Shown: one piece after another, positions 45,057 to 53,979 of the stretch | Numbering within the stretch: position 1 is the stretch's first letter | Layout: the number at the start of each line of letters is the position of its first letter | Origin: Motilimonas cestriensis | GTDB lineage: Bacteria > Pseudomonadota > Gammaproteobacteria > Enterobacterales > CBDFNC01 | Assembly (NCBI RefSeq): GCF_021295315.1 | Contig: NZ_JAIMJA010000008.1 | Span: 62,001 to 126,000, forward strand | DNA: 64,000 nt | Direction of reading: 5' to 3' | The notes under the pieces: generated by a model | Database searches by the model: none | The model's input: only the letters and a program-made list of their open reading frames with translations | What the model was told of the DNA's origin: nothing | Made by a program: the position numbers and the translations under genes

Positions 45057-45917
45057 ATGCCGTCATCAATTCAAACAAAGTTCTTACTGCAGCTAGTGTT
45101 AACCTTAACCTTGTTTGCTGCTAACTCCATTTTTTGTCGTTTTGCCCTTGCCAGTGGCGATCTTGCAGCCGCGGAGTTTACTGTATTACGCCTTGTTTTT
45201 GGCGCGTTCACGTTGTGGGGGATAAGTTTTTTCCTTGCTTCATCATCACTTTCAAAGGAGCAAGTAGTAGGTAGCTGGGGTGGAGCGGTGGCATTATTAC
45301 TTTATGCGGCTGGTTTTTCGTTTGCTTATATTCAGCTTGATGCTGGTGTGGGGGCTCTGATTTTATTTGCCCTGGTGCAGCTAACTTTATTTGTCATCAA
45401 TTTTCGCCAAGGGCATATTGCCAATAGTTTCGAGCTTGCTGGAATGTTATTAGCTATGGTGGGGCTCGCTTATTTGTTACTGCCCAGTTCTTCTGCGCCA
45501 AGCTTATTTGCTGCATTACTGATGGCCTTAGCGGGTGTTGCTTGGGGCGTTTATACTTGGCTAGGTAAGGGCGCGAGACAACCGGTACTGATGACAAGGC
45601 AAAATTTTAGTCGGGCAGCATTACTTAGCTTAGCCCTGTTACCTTGGTTTAATTGGAGCAATGGCTTATCCGTTAACGGCATCATATTGGCTTGTTTATC
45701 TGGCGGGCTAGCTTCTGGTTTAGGCTACACCTTATGGTACTTGTTGTTACCGAGTATTTCTGCGACCCAAGCTGGCCTGTATCAACTCAGTGTGCCGATT
45801 ATTACCGCAGTGCTTGGCGTCGTGTTACTGGGTGAATCATGGACATTATCGCTAACTATCTCAAGCTTGCTAGTGATTGGTGGTATTGCGATTGCGATGT
45901 TAAAGCGTGACACTTAG
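45057..45917 (+). CDS. EamA/DMT-family membrane transporter
   Basis: The protein has 286 residues from ATG 45057; a TTG at 45033 lies inside the terminator stem. Ten hydrophobic segments form two halves, with FAANSIFCRFALA at the first and ATQAGLYQLSVPIITAVLGV in the second, typical of EamA exporters. There is no visible Shine-Dalgarno sequence, because the upstream terminator abuts the start. Translation may depend on an alternative start or on readthrough. Substrate unknown. Confidence 0.85.
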   Translation: MPSSIQTKFLLQLVLTLTLFAANSIFCRFALASGDLAAAEFTVLRLVFGAFTLWGISFFLASSSLSKEQVVGSWGGAVALLLYAAGFSFAYIQLDAGVGALILFALVQLTLFVINFRQGHIANSFELAGMLLAMVGLAYLLLPSSSAPSLFAALLMALAGVAWGVYTWLGKGARQPVLMTRQNFSRAALLSLALLPWFNWSNGLSVNGIILACLSGGLASGLGYTLWYLLLPSISATQAGLYQLSVPIITAVLGVVLLGESWTLSLTISSLLVIGGIAIAMLKRDT

Positions 45918-45987
45918 GTGGTGGCCATTTCATCGTTTTTCATAATTTAAGCTAAACTCAAAGTAGTACTATAAATGAGGAGGCAAG

Positions 45988-46185
45988 ATGATGGATTTAA
46001 GTCGATTTCATATGATGGATAGTCACATTCTGCTCAGTATCGTGAACGAGCAGTTGCGCATTGAATGTGAAAATTTGGAAGATTTAGTCGGGTTGTTTGA
46101 TATTCCTCGCGATGGTCTTGAGCAAAAGCTTTCATCCATTGGCTATCAGTATGATTTTTTGAGTAATCAGTTTAAGGCTAAATAA
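45988..46185 (+). CDS. DUF4250-family small protein
   Basis: A 65-residue protein with an excellent ribosome site (AGGAGG). MMDSHILLSIVNEQLRIECE, LFDIPRDGLEQKL and GYQYDFLSNQF match DUF4250. The function is unknown in all members. Followed by a hairpin. Confidence 0.85.
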   Translation: MMDLSRFHMMDSHILLSIVNEQLRIECENLEDLVGLFDIPRDGLEQKLSSIGYQYDFLSNQFKAK

Positions 46186-46213
46186 ACCTAATAAAATCGC
46201 TGTTGTTCACGTC

Positions 46214-46234
46214 AAAGGGGCAGTTAGCCCCTTT
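46214..46234. terminator. Hairpin between DUF4250 and dsbA-like genes
   Basis: AAAGGGGC-AGTTA-GCCCCTTT forms an 8-bp stem between convergent genes; only a short T-rich tail follows. Confidence 0.65.
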
Positions 46235-46249
46235 ATTGTTACGCAGTGA

Positions 46250-46900
46250 TTATTCCGCTTCGCTGTCCGTTTTTTCGTCCGCTAAACCTTGCTCTATATT
46301 TTCTATTCCTTCACGAATGGCATCTGCTGTGGCATAACCTTGCGCCAGTAAAATCATTCTATCTTCTGTTGAATAGACTAAGGTAGGGTAGCTAAACACT
46401 TGCCACTGTCGTGACAATTCAAAATCCTGTTGTGTCGCTTCAATCATGGCGGGGCTATTAAATAATTCTAAAAAGAAATCTTGCTCTAACCAAGGGCTCG
46501 CTAGCTCAGCCAGCACTTTAGCTTGGGTAATGTCCTTATTATCTTGATAGAAAGCTGTTTGCACCGCAAGTAGATAGTCAAATTGATGAGCTGGACTGGC
46601 CTCACCTAATAAAGTGACCGCGCGACAAGCAGGCTCGGTATCATAAATAAATTGATCAACCCGATTAAGTATTTCAGGGTTAATTTTTTGCCCTGTTAAC
46701 TGCTCTACTTTTTGCCAGTGATGCGAAAGCATATCAGCGAGGGAGGCGTCTAGCGGTTGCGCATCTTCACCTGTGCGCAAACCACCCATGACAAGTTCAA
46801 ACGGATATTGAGGTAACTGTTGTTTTAGTTGCTGCAGCTGAGCGCTAAAACCAAAGCACCAGCTGCACATTGGATCGGCAATATAAATAATTTTGTTCAT
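46250..46900 (-). CDS. DsbA-family (FrnE-like) cytoplasmic thiol protein
   Basis: A 216-residue protein with a thioredoxin-fold CxxC (CSWC) near the N-terminus in YIADPMCSWCFGFSAQL and a helical insertion, ending with QVFSYPTLVYS that carries the cis-Pro. No signal peptide, so unlike DsbA it should be cytoplasmic, as in FrnE/YwbO-type proteins. It probably acts as an oxidoreductase or isomerase; its target is unknown. Confidence 0.88.
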   Translation of the reverse strand: MNKIIYIADPMCSWCFGFSAQLQQLKQQLPQYPFELVMGGLRTGEDAQPLDASLADMLSHHWQKVEQLTGQKINPEILNRVDQFIYDTEPACRAVTLLGEASPAHQFDYLLAVQTAFYQDNKDITQAKVLAELASPWLEQDFFLELFNSPAMIEATQQDFELSRQWQVFSYPTLVYSTEDRMILLAQGYATADAIREGIENIEQGLADEKTDSEAE

Positions 46901-46969
46901 GGTTTGTCAGTATTGATGGACACAGATAGTGCAGCATAACATTGCCAGCATTGAGTCTCCACCGCCAGT

Positions 46970-47164
46970 TCAGCTTGCTATCGGTGACTCTATTTCTGGC
47001 TCTTCAGGTTGAATGAGTTTGATTTGAAAACCCCATCCATTCCAGATGTTGCCATCAAAGTCTCGGATCGTCACTTCATCGGTTTTCTGATTGAAAAACG
47101 TAATAATTCCAGCGTGTTGTATCGATTGACCCACGAGTGAATAAGCTGCTATTTTACCTATCAT
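46970..47164 (-). CDS. Small conserved-looking protein, not recognised
   Basis: A 64-residue frame with TGGAGG before its ATG. It predicts a small beta-rich protein (AGIITFFNQKTDEVTIRDF) with an acidic Pro/Glu tail. No known family was recognised. The good ribosome site is the main reason to call it a gene. Confidence 0.6.
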   Translation of the reverse strand: MIGKIAAYSLVGQSIQHAGIITFFNQKTDEVTIRDFDGNIWNGWGFQIKLIQPEEPEIESPIAS

Positions 47165-47422
47165 AATAACCTCCAGTGTGGCGAACTAAGATTAGTATAG
47201 GCGAGAAAGAAAAATTTATAAGATAACAAATTGACCAAAAATGCCAAACTGACGCTAAGTGTTTTTGGCCCTCACGTGACAAGCTTATTGGCTCTGGTCT
47301 GAGAGAGATTCAAGCAAAAAAAATTATTTTTAAAAATTTTTTTTCGACCGATTTGAAGTGGTATTTTTGTTTAATTGCATCCCTTGCCATGGTCTAATGC
47401 GCCTTTAATTAAGGGGAATAAC

Positions 47423-47755
47423 ATGACAGAAAAAAATCAACTATCGCCAGATGAGCTTATCGATGCCGCCTACGAAATTTTCTTAGATTTGGCCTGTGAT
47501 AATTTAGACCCCGCGGACATGATTTTACTGGCGGCGCAATTTGAAGAGCAAGGTGCAGCGGATTTAGTGGCCGTTGGCTTTGATTGGGATGAGCATGTTG
47601 GTTTTGAAGTAGATGAAGACAGCTATGCCGAAGTGGTCGTTGGTTTGGTTGACGAAGAAGATGCGCTAACAGATATTTATGCGCGTTTGTTAATCAGCAA
47701 AGACCAAGATGAAAAGTTTTGCCATATTTTATGGAAACAAAGCGACCAAGAGTAG
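47423..47755 (+). CDS. yciU: DUF440 putative dsDNA mimic protein, YciU-like
   Basis: The protein has 110 residues from ATG 47423 with AAGGGGAA upstream. Its very acidic composition and signatures AYEIFLDLACDNLDPADMIL, FDWDEHVGFE and FCHILWKQ match the HI1450/YciU family, whose surface charge resembles DNA. A protein partner such as HU has been suggested for the family. Monocistronic. Confidence 0.92.
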   Translation: MTEKNQLSPDELIDAAYEIFLDLACDNLDPADMILLAAQFEEQGAADLVAVGFDWDEHVGFEVDEDSYAEVVVGLVDEEDALTDIYARLLISKDQDEKFCHILWKQSDQE

Positions 47756-47925
47756 TACGAATAATAGCGTAAAAATAATACGTTAAATCAGCACGATTTT
47801 GCTTGATCTTTAGGGAAGCCAAGAGCGAAAAGCCTTGGCGTTAATGCAAGGGTAAAAGCAAAAATAATTGTCAATTTTGACGCTAATCTCAAATAGTAAA
47901 AAGCCAGGAACATCCTCTTTTACAG

Positions 47926-47939
47926 TTGATCTAGATCAA
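47926..47939. promoter_or_regulatory. FNR box upstream of nrdD
   Basis: TTGAT-CTAG-ATCAA is a perfect FNR consensus palindrome, 106 bp before the nrdD start. It fits activation of the anaerobic reductase when oxygen is absent. Confidence 0.85.
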
Positions 47940-47967
47940 CACGCTAAACAGTAAATTTCCGCCTAAT

Positions 47968-47983
47968 ACACAACATATAGTGT
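47968..47983. promoter_or_regulatory. NrdR box 1 upstream of nrdD
   Basis: ACACAACATATAGTGT matches the NrdR consensus at all but one position and is 32 bp from a second, weaker copy. NrdR represses ribonucleotide reductase genes through such spaced pairs. Confidence 0.75.
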
Positions 47984-47999
47984 TCTTTAAATACATCTA

Positions 48000-48015
48000 A
48001 GCCCACATTTAGTGT
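48000..48015. promoter_or_regulatory. NrdR box 2 upstream of nrdD
   Basis: The 16-mer ending ACATTTAGTGT agrees with box 1 at 12 of 16 positions. The 32-bp offset (about three helical turns) is the usual NrdR arrangement. Confidence 0.6.
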
Positions 48016-48044
48016 GAGGTCTTCTCTTGTTAGGAGTTTCCACC

Positions 48045-50165
48045 TTGAAACCTGTCGTCATAAAGCGCGATGGCGCGCGCGTGCCTTTTGATCTTAATCG
48101 TATTAAAGCTGCGGTGCTGTGTGCCATGGAAAACGTGTTAGAGCCCGATGAACGTTATGCTCAAACCATCGCAGAAAATGTCGAGCAAGAATTGGCGCAG
48201 CGTTATGAAGTGGATATTCATGAGCTGCAAGACACGGTTGAAAACCAACTGATGGCCAGTGATTACAAAGAAGTGGCGCGCCATTACATTGAGTATCGTC
48301 ACGATCGTGACTCAGTTCGTGAAAAGAAGGGCCGCCTTGCGACAGAAATTCGTGGTTTGATTGAGCAAAGTGATGCATCGATCCTCAATGAAAATGCCAA
48401 TAAAGACAGCAAGGTTATTCCAACTCAACGCGATTTACTGGCTGGTATTGTGGCAAAGCACTACGCCACGCAGCATATGTTGCCCAAAGAAATCGTCAAA
48501 GCGCATCAAAGTGGTGAAATTCATTATCACGATTTAGACTATGCGCCATTTTTCCCGATGTTTAACTGCATGTTAATCGACTTAAAAGGCATGCTTACTC
48601 ACGGCTTTAAAATGGGCAATGCGGAAATTGAAACGCCAAAGTCCATTGCGACAGCCACCGCTGTTACCGCGCAAATTATCGCTCAAGTGGCTAGCCACAT
48701 TTACGGCGGCACTACCATCAACCGTATTGATGAGGTATTAGCGCCTTATGTTGAAGCCAGCTATGAAAAAAATGTCGCGTTAGCACAAGAGTGGCAAATC
48801 CCCGACGCTGAAGGTTTTGCCCTAAGTCGCACCGAAAAAGAGTGTTATGACGCGTTTCAGTCATTGGAATATGAAGTGAACACCTTGCATACCGCTAATG
48901 GTCAAACCCCGTTTGTCACCTTTGGTTTTGGCTTGGGGACTAGTTGGGCGGCGCGTTTAATTCAAATATCTATCTTAAAAAATCGCATTGCTGGCTTAGG
49001 TAAAAACAAGAAGACGGCTATTTTTCCTAAGCTGGTGTTCGCCATTAAGGGCGGTTTGAACCATCAAATGGGCGATCCTAACTACGACATTAAGCAACTA
49101 GCATTAGAGTCTGCCTCAAAACGCATGTATCCCGACATCCTAAACTACGAGCAAATTGTGCGCGTAACCGGCTCGTTCAAAACCCCAATGGGTTGTCGCA
49201 GCTTCTTAGGCGTGTATGAAGAAGAAGGTGAAATGATCCATGAGGGGCGTAATAATTTAGGTGTGGTCAGCTTAAACCTGCCACGCATTGCGATTGAAGC
49301 TAAAGGTAGCGAGCGCCGTTTTTACAAAATTCTAGATCAGCGCCTAGCCATTGCCAAAGCGGCATTAGACTCGCGCATTAGCCGCTTAGAAGGGGTAAAA
49401 GCCCGCGTGGCGCCGATCCTTTATATGGAGGGAGCTTGTGGTGTGAGGTTAAAGCCTGATGATGATATTAGTGAGATTTTTAAACATGGCCGCGCTTCTA
49501 TTTCATTAGGCTACATTGGCTTACATGAAACCGTGCAAGCGTTATACGGCACTGATACCCATGTTTACGACAGTGACGTGTTGCGTGAAAAAGCTCTGAA
49601 TATAGTGAGAACCCTACGCGCGGCGACCGAGCAGTGGAAAAATGAATCAGGCTATGGTTTTAGCTTATACAGCACGCCTAGTGAAAATTTATGTAGTCGC
49701 TTTTGTAAGTTAGACACCAAAACCTTTGGTGTGATTGAAGGCGTGACCGACAAAGGGTATTACACCAACAGTTTCCACTTAGACGTGGAAAAAAAGGTTA
49801 ACCCATTTGATAAGCTCGATTTTGAGTTGGCTTACCCCGATATCGCCAATGGTGGTTTTATTTGCTACGGCGAATACCCCAACATGCAACACAACTTAGA
49901 AGCACTAGAAGATGTTTGGGATTACGCTTTCGAACGCGTACCTTATTACGGTACTAATACTCCGATAGATGAATGCTACGAGTGTGGCTTCACTGGCGAA
50001 TTTGACTGTACTAGCAAAGGCTTTACCTGTCCGTCTTGTGGTAATCATAACCCCGCAACCGTGTCGGTAATTCGCCGTGTGTGTGGTTATTTAGGTAGCC
50101 CAGACGCAAGGCCATTTAACGACGGCAAGCAAGAAGAAGTTCAGCGCCGCGTTAAGCACCTTTAA
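48045..50165 (+). CDS. nrdD: Anaerobic ribonucleoside-triphosphate reductase
   Basis: The protein has 706 residues from TTG 48045, which has AGGAG eight bases upstream; the frame is open from 48027. An N-terminal ATP-cone (VVIKRDGARVPFDLNRI) regulates activity. The catalytic domain ends in the zinc cysteines CYECG and CPSCG and the glycyl-radical loop RRVCGYLGSPDARPFNDGK. It makes dNTPs without oxygen. nrdG follows by 4 bp. FNR and NrdR sites lie upstream. Confidence 0.97.
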   Translation: MKPVVIKRDGARVPFDLNRIKAAVLCAMENVLEPDERYAQTIAENVEQELAQRYEVDIHELQDTVENQLMASDYKEVARHYIEYRHDRDSVREKKGRLATEIRGLIEQSDASILNENANKDSKVIPTQRDLLAGIVAKHYATQHMLPKEIVKAHQSGEIHYHDLDYAPFFPMFNCMLIDLKGMLTHGFKMGNAEIETPKSIATATAVTAQIIAQVASHIYGGTTINRIDEVLAPYVEASYEKNVALAQEWQIPDAEGFALSRTEKECYDAFQSLEYEVNTLHTANGQTPFVTFGFGLGTSWAARLIQISILKNRIAGLGKNKKTAIFPKLVFAIKGGLNHQMGDPNYDIKQLALESASKRMYPDILNYEQIVRVTGSFKTPMGCRSFLGVYEEEGEMIHEGRNNLGVVSLNLPRIAIEAKGSERRFYKILDQRLAIAKAALDSRISRLEGVKARVAPILYMEGACGVRLKPDDDISEIFKHGRASISLGYIGLHETVQALYGTDTHVYDSDVLREKALNIVRTLRAATEQWKNESGYGFSLYSTPSENLCSRFCKLDTKTFGVIEGVTDKGYYTNSFHLDVEKKVNPFDKLDFELAYPDIANGGFICYGEYPNMQHNLEALEDVWDYAFERVPYYGTNTPIDECYECGFTGEFDCTSKGFTCPSCGNHNPATVSVIRRVCGYLGSPDARPFNDGKQEEVQRRVKHL

Positions 50166-50169
50166 CTCA

Positions 50170-50667
50170 ATGAACTATCAGAAATATTATCCAGTCGATG
50201 TGGTTAATGGCCCGGGCACGAGGTGTACCTTGTTTGTTTCGGGCTGTGAGCATGCTTGCAAGGGTTGCTACAACCAAAAGACCTGGCGCTGTGATGCTGG
50301 GCACCCATTCGATCAAGCCATGGTGGAAACGATCATTAATGATCTTAACGATCCTAGGATCAAACGCCGTGGCCTGTCTCTTTCCGGTGGCGACCCGCTG
50401 CACCCGAATAACCTTGATGCGATTTTAGATCTGGTGCAGCAAGTGAAAGCGCGTACCCAAGGCAAAGACATTTGGTGTTGGACGGGTTATACCTTGGCTG
50501 AACTGAATGAAAAACAAAAAGCTCTGTTGCCTTTTTTTACGGTGTTAGTGGATGGTAAGTTTGAACAAGACTTGGCAAACCCTAGCTTGCCGTGGCGTGG
50601 CAGCAGTAATCAGCAAGTGATTCACGATCCTTATCAGGTTTTACTTAGTAACGAGATGTCTGGCTGA
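50170..50667 (+). CDS. nrdG: Anaerobic ribonucleotide reductase activase, radical SAM
   Basis: A 165-residue protein with the radical-SAM cluster motif C26-x3-C30-x2-C33 (SGCEHACKGCYNQ) and the SAM-contact LSGGDPL. It installs the glycyl radical in NrdD using SAM. Directly downstream of nrdD in the same operon; it lacks a strong ribosome site, so coupled translation is likely. Confidence 0.96.
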   Translation: MNYQKYYPVDVVNGPGTRCTLFVSGCEHACKGCYNQKTWRCDAGHPFDQAMVETIINDLNDPRIKRRGLSLSGGDPLHPNNLDAILDLVQQVKARTQGKDIWCWTGYTLAELNEKQKALLPFFTVLVDGKFEQDLANPSLPWRGSSNQQVIHDPYQVLLSNEMSG

Positions 50668-50802
50668 TACGGTTAACACCTTGTTTTGTATCGCACAATA
50701 TCATGTGACCTTTGCATTGCCATCTCTTGTTTTCAGTGCGATTATTATAATTCATCAACCCTTTAGGGTTTAAGGTTGTTATTTTTCAGGGATTTAATAT
50801 AT

Positions 50803-51426
50803 ATGCTAGAACTGAAGCTAGAGCAAAAAAGCTTTCCTTTTAAAACAACTGTTTTAGAAGTTTTTAGTGATCGCGATATGACAGTGACAACGAAATCTTT
50901 GTTCAATACCAGTTCATTTACAATGCCTATCGACCAATTATCAGCGAGGCCAACGCGGCATCGAAAAATTAAGATAGTTGGCATCCTCACTTTTGTTGTT
51001 TCGTTCATCGTCTCAATCGTTGCTACGTATTATCTATCTATGGGTGATATCTCGCAGGGCTCAGGGGAAAGAGCATTATTCGCATTGATTATTTTTGGTA
51101 CTATTTCGTTGTTTTCTTTTAGCAGTGTCATGTCTTCATATACGAATCTGTTGATTTTTACAGATGGAAGAACACGAGAGGGGATTTTTGCTATCAAGCC
51201 TTCCACTCCATCTGAAACAGAAGTGACGGGCTTTGTTAATGCATTGGAAGCTAGATTGAAATCGATTTCTTATGGCACAGGTTATTCAAGAAGTGAGATG
51301 CAGGTCATTTATTCAAAGCACCTTGAGTTTTTATTAAACGAGCAAGTCATCACACAAGACGAGTACCAAGGTATCTTCTCCAGAATGCAGAAAACTGAGC
51401 AAAATATTGTTTCGTTAGTGCGCTAA
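50803..51426 (+). CDS. Two-pass membrane protein, not recognised
   Basis: The protein has 207 residues from ATG 50803. An N-terminal beta-rich segment is followed by two hydrophobic segments (KIVGILTFVVSFIVSIVATYY and ALFALIIFGTISLFSFSSVM) and a soluble C-terminal part ending in a likely short helical bundle (EFLLNEQVITQDEYQGIFSRM). The last part resembles the SHOCT-like C-terminal pattern seen in many membrane proteins, but I am not sure. Lower GC than its neighbours. Confidence 0.6.
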   Translation: MLELKLEQKSFPFKTTVLEVFSDRDMTVTTKSLFNTSSFTMPIDQLSARPTRHRKIKIVGILTFVVSFIVSIVATYYLSMGDISQGSGERALFALIIFGTISLFSFSSVMSSYTNLLIFTDGRTREGIFAIKPSTPSETEVTGFVNALEARLKSISYGTGYSRSEMQVIYSKHLEFLLNEQVITQDEYQGIFSRMQKTEQNIVSLVR

Positions 51427-51502
51427 TTGAACGCTTCATTTATAGTGCAAACGCAGGTGCAGTATGGTGCAACAGGTTACACTAGTGAGCTAATTTATCC
51501 CC

Positions 51503-52117
51503 ATGAATAATGAGAATCTCCCCATGTTTGAGCAAGTCATATCGTTAATTGATGAAGCGAATAGCCAAGATCCCAATCAAGAAGAATTTGACGGTAAATG
51601 CTGGCCGAAAGAATTGTTATATTCACAGCGCATGACCGACATGCTTAATCGCTTCGATCCTGAGGCTGACGAATTAATGCAAATTGCGGTACGGGCGCAG
51701 CACATTAAACGCTGGTGTTCACCGCGTAGTGATTTTCCGATGAATAAGCAAGGGTATCATCAATGGCGCAGTGCCTTGTATCTGTTTCACGCCGACTCGG
51801 TGATGCAGCTGATGCAGCAAGTGGGCTATGATGACGCGGCACGTGAGCGCGTTTATGCTGCCGTGGCGAAGAAACAAATCAAGAAAAATCCCGATAGCCA
51901 GCTGGTGGAAGATGTTGCTAGCTTGGTATTTATTGAGCATTACATGCTCGCGTTTGCTGCGACTAAGCCAGATTATGATGAGCAAAAATGGATTGGTATT
52001 TTGCAACGCACGTGGAAAAAAATGTCGACTGAGGCCCATGCCTTTGTGTTGGCGGGTAAGATCACTTTGCCTACGCCGTTAGTGCCTTTGATTGAGAAGG
52101 CGTTAGCGGGGGAGTAG
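51503..52117 (+). CDS. DUF4202-family protein
   Basis: A 204-residue, mostly helical protein with ELLYSQRMTDMLNRFDP, AVRAQHIKRWCSPRSDFP, GYHQWR and DVASLVFIEHYM, all typical of DUF4202. The conserved His, Arg and Asp residues look like a metal-dependent HD-like site, but no activity is established. Monocistronic; a repeat cluster follows. Confidence 0.85.
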   Translation: MNNENLPMFEQVISLIDEANSQDPNQEEFDGKCWPKELLYSQRMTDMLNRFDPEADELMQIAVRAQHIKRWCSPRSDFPMNKQGYHQWRSALYLFHADSVMQLMQQVGYDDAARERVYAAVAKKQIKKNPDSQLVEDVASLVFIEHYMLAFAATKPDYDEQKWIGILQRTWKKMSTEAHAFVLAGKITLPTPLVPLIEKALAGE

Positions 52118-52157
52118 CTTTACAATAGTTCGAATTCGATATGGGTGCTAAATGAAT

Positions 52158-52255
52158 AATCCACCTGTTTCGCAGTAAAACATCTTTTTCAGGGATGAAA
52201 AAATTGAGCTTACAGGGAGGTACTTGCAGCGATTTTACAGAGAAATAGGTGGATT
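52158..52255. repeat. MITE-like element with 25-bp terminal inverted repeats
   Basis: A 98-bp element with imperfect inverted ends starting AATCCACCT and ending AGGTGGATT. Internally it holds TTTTTCAGGGATGAAAA and CTTACAGGGAGGTACTTGC, related on the opposite strand to the copies at 1.85 and 13.98 kb (CATCCCTGAAAA). Not coding. Confidence 0.75.
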
Positions 52256-52292
52256 GTGAAAGTGAAGAGTTTGACTCCGAGCCCTCTTTTTC

Positions 52293-52308
52293 GCGGTATA
52301 AATACCGC
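52293..52308. repeat. Short REP-like hairpin
   Basis: GCGGTAT-AA-ATACCGC, a perfect 7-bp stem, in the DUF4202/chrA gap. The surrounding GCTCCT resembles common REP sequences. Confidence 0.6.
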
Positions 52309-52342
52309 TCCTTGTATGTTGAGCTAGTTGATTGGTGTTTTT

Positions 52343-52401
52343 GTAGGACATGAGCTTGCTCAGGGAATTTGTGATATTCGCAGAGCAAGCTCTGCTCCTA
52401 C
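52343..52401. repeat. REP-like inverted repeat around AGCTTGCTC
   Basis: GTAGGACATGAGCTTGCTC and GAGCAAGCTCTGCTCCTAC are imperfect inverted copies flanking a short AT-rich centre. This is a typical REP palindrome. With the MITE-like element it fills most of the 355-bp gap between DUF4202 and chrA. Confidence 0.7.
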
Positions 52402-52472
52402 TTGGCTTGTTATTGAATTGTCATAAAACTGTCTTATTATGCGGCTGTTAACTTTAATAGGCAGCCGTTATC

Positions 52473-53633
52473 ATGAAATCCATATTTGAAATTTTTTCCT
52501 CTTTCTTCCTGCTCGGTCTTCACTCGTTTGGTGGCCCCGCTGCGCATATTGGCTATTTTAAAAAAGCTTTTGTCGATGAAAAGAAATGGCTCAGCGAGCA
52601 AGATTATCAAGGCCTAGTGGCGTTAAGTCAGGTATTGCCGGGACCGGGTTCTAGCCAAGTGGGCTTTGCTCTTGGTTTAAAGCGGGCTGGCTTAGCCGGC
52701 GGCATCGCTGCATTTGTTGGTTTTACCTTACCGTCATTCTGCTTGTTATTTGGTTTGGCGCTGTTTAGCCAAGGTCAGCAACCTGATTGGCTTAATGCTT
52801 TGATCCACGCATTAAAGCTGTTAGCTGTAGTGGTGGTCGTTGATGCGGTGCTGAATATGTATCGTAGCTTTTGTGTTACGCGTTTATTAACCGCGATGGC
52901 GGTGCTGAGCGCGGCGGCGTTGTTACTTTTCCCCAGTGTGGTGACACAATTTGTGGTGTTTATTGCCGCAGCGTTAATTTGTTTTAAATGGCACAAGGTG
53001 GAAAGAGCCGCAGACGACGAAGCGTCGAGCCAGCAGGTGGTGGTGAAGTGGCTGCCATTAGGATTATTCGCTGTACTATTTTTAGCGCTGCCATGGCTCA
53101 GTGGCTATGGCTCGGTGTTGCCGCTATTGAATGACTTTTACCAAGCCGGCAGTTTAGTATTTGGCGGTGGTCATGTGGTGTTACCACTGCTAGAGCAAGG
53201 CTTGCAAGGCCAAATCAGCCAAGACACCTTTCTATTTGGCTATGCCGCGGCGCAAGCGGTGCCGGGACCTATGTTTAGCTTGGCGGCTTTTCTTGGTGCG
53301 TATCTAAATGCCTCGCCTTTGCTGGGCGCGATGCTTGCGACCTTAGCGATCTTTTTACCCGGGTTTTTACTGGTGTTGGCTTTATTGCAAAGCTGGCAGC
53401 AATTATCGCAACAAGCTTGGTTCGCCACTGCTAGTGCGGGGATCAATGCTTCCGTTGTGGGCTTGTTGTTGGCAGCCTTGTATCAGCCGGTATTTACCAG
53501 TGCGGTGGTCTCGTCACTTGATATGGTGGCGGTAGTCATCGGCTTGTTTGCGCTGCGGGTGCTAAAGTTAAAAGTGATGTGGCTGGTGTTAGGCGCGTTG
53601 GTTTGGGGCTTGGGCTTGCATCTTTTGGCATGA
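52473..53633 (+). CDS. chrA: ChrA-type chromate transporter
   Basis: A 386-residue membrane protein with two homologous CHR domains. The first has LHSFGGPAAHIGYF and ALSQVLPGPGSSQVGFALG, the second LVFGGGHVVLPLLEQG and AQAVPGPMFSLAAFLGAY. The family exports chromate, although sulfate or other oxyanions are possible. No chrB regulator is nearby, so chromate as natural substrate is uncertain. Confidence 0.93.
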   Translation: MKSIFEIFSSFFLLGLHSFGGPAAHIGYFKKAFVDEKKWLSEQDYQGLVALSQVLPGPGSSQVGFALGLKRAGLAGGIAAFVGFTLPSFCLLFGLALFSQGQQPDWLNALIHALKLLAVVVVVDAVLNMYRSFCVTRLLTAMAVLSAAALLLFPSVVTQFVVFIAAALICFKWHKVERAADDEASSQQVVVKWLPLGLFAVLFLALPWLSGYGSVLPLLNDFYQAGSLVFGGGHVVLPLLEQGLQGQISQDTFLFGYAAAQAVPGPMFSLAAFLGAYLNASPLLGAMLATLAIFLPGFLLVLALLQSWQQLSQQAWFATASAGINASVVGLLLAALYQPVFTSAVVSSLDMVAVVIGLFALRVLKLKVMWLVLGALVWGLGLHLLA

Positions 53634-53646
53634 GCAAAAATGCAAA

Positions 53647-53679
53647 CAAGCACAGCACGGATGCTCCGTACTGTGCTTG
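53647..53679. terminator. Hairpin between convergent chrA and ilvN
   Basis: CAAGCACAG pairs with CTGTGCTTG, then ACGGA with TCCGT, around a TGC loop. It lies between convergent genes, without a clear T tract. Confidence 0.55.
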
Positions 53680-53691
53680 AGCTGAAATGGG

Positions 53692-53979
53692 TTATTCGAC
53701 AAATTCCATCATTTGCGCAAACACCGGATGGCTTGCTGAGTGTTGACTAATTTCTAGCACGTCTTCAAGCTTTAGGGTTTGCTGGGTGATTTGATCAAGG
53801 CGCTGATCTTCACCCACTAATAACCAAATTTTACTGTGCTTTTTATCCTGCATCGGCATACATAAAATGCCTTCTACGTTAAATGCGCGGCGGGCGAATA
53901 AGCCGCAGACATGAGACATCACACCGGGGTGGTTGTTTACTTTAAGCTCTAAGATTGCACACTGGCTAAAATCACTCAT
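53692..53979 (-). CDS. ilvN: Acetolactate synthase regulatory subunit, IlvN type
   Basis: A 95-residue ACT-domain protein, ILELKVNNHPGVMSHVCGLF and FNVEGILCMPMQD, of the short IlvN type rather than long IlvH. It confers valine feedback inhibition on the catalytic subunit. Its ATG overlaps the ilvB stop by 4 bp. Confidence 0.93.
   Translation of the reverse strand: MSDFSQCAILELKVNNHPGVMSHVCGLFARRAFNVEGILCMPMQDKKHSKIWLLVGEDQRLDQITQQTLKLEDVLEISQHSASHPVFAQMMEFVE

Noticed and set aside
47310-47345. A/T-rich run before yciU as terminator or promoter
   Set aside because: Only a low-complexity stretch; no stem or clear -10/-35 pair could be assigned.
51400-51425. GTTTCG occurrences in coding sequence at about 50.2, 51.0 and 51.4 kb as further MarR sites
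   Set aside because: Each is a single half-site inside a gene without the CGAAAC partner.
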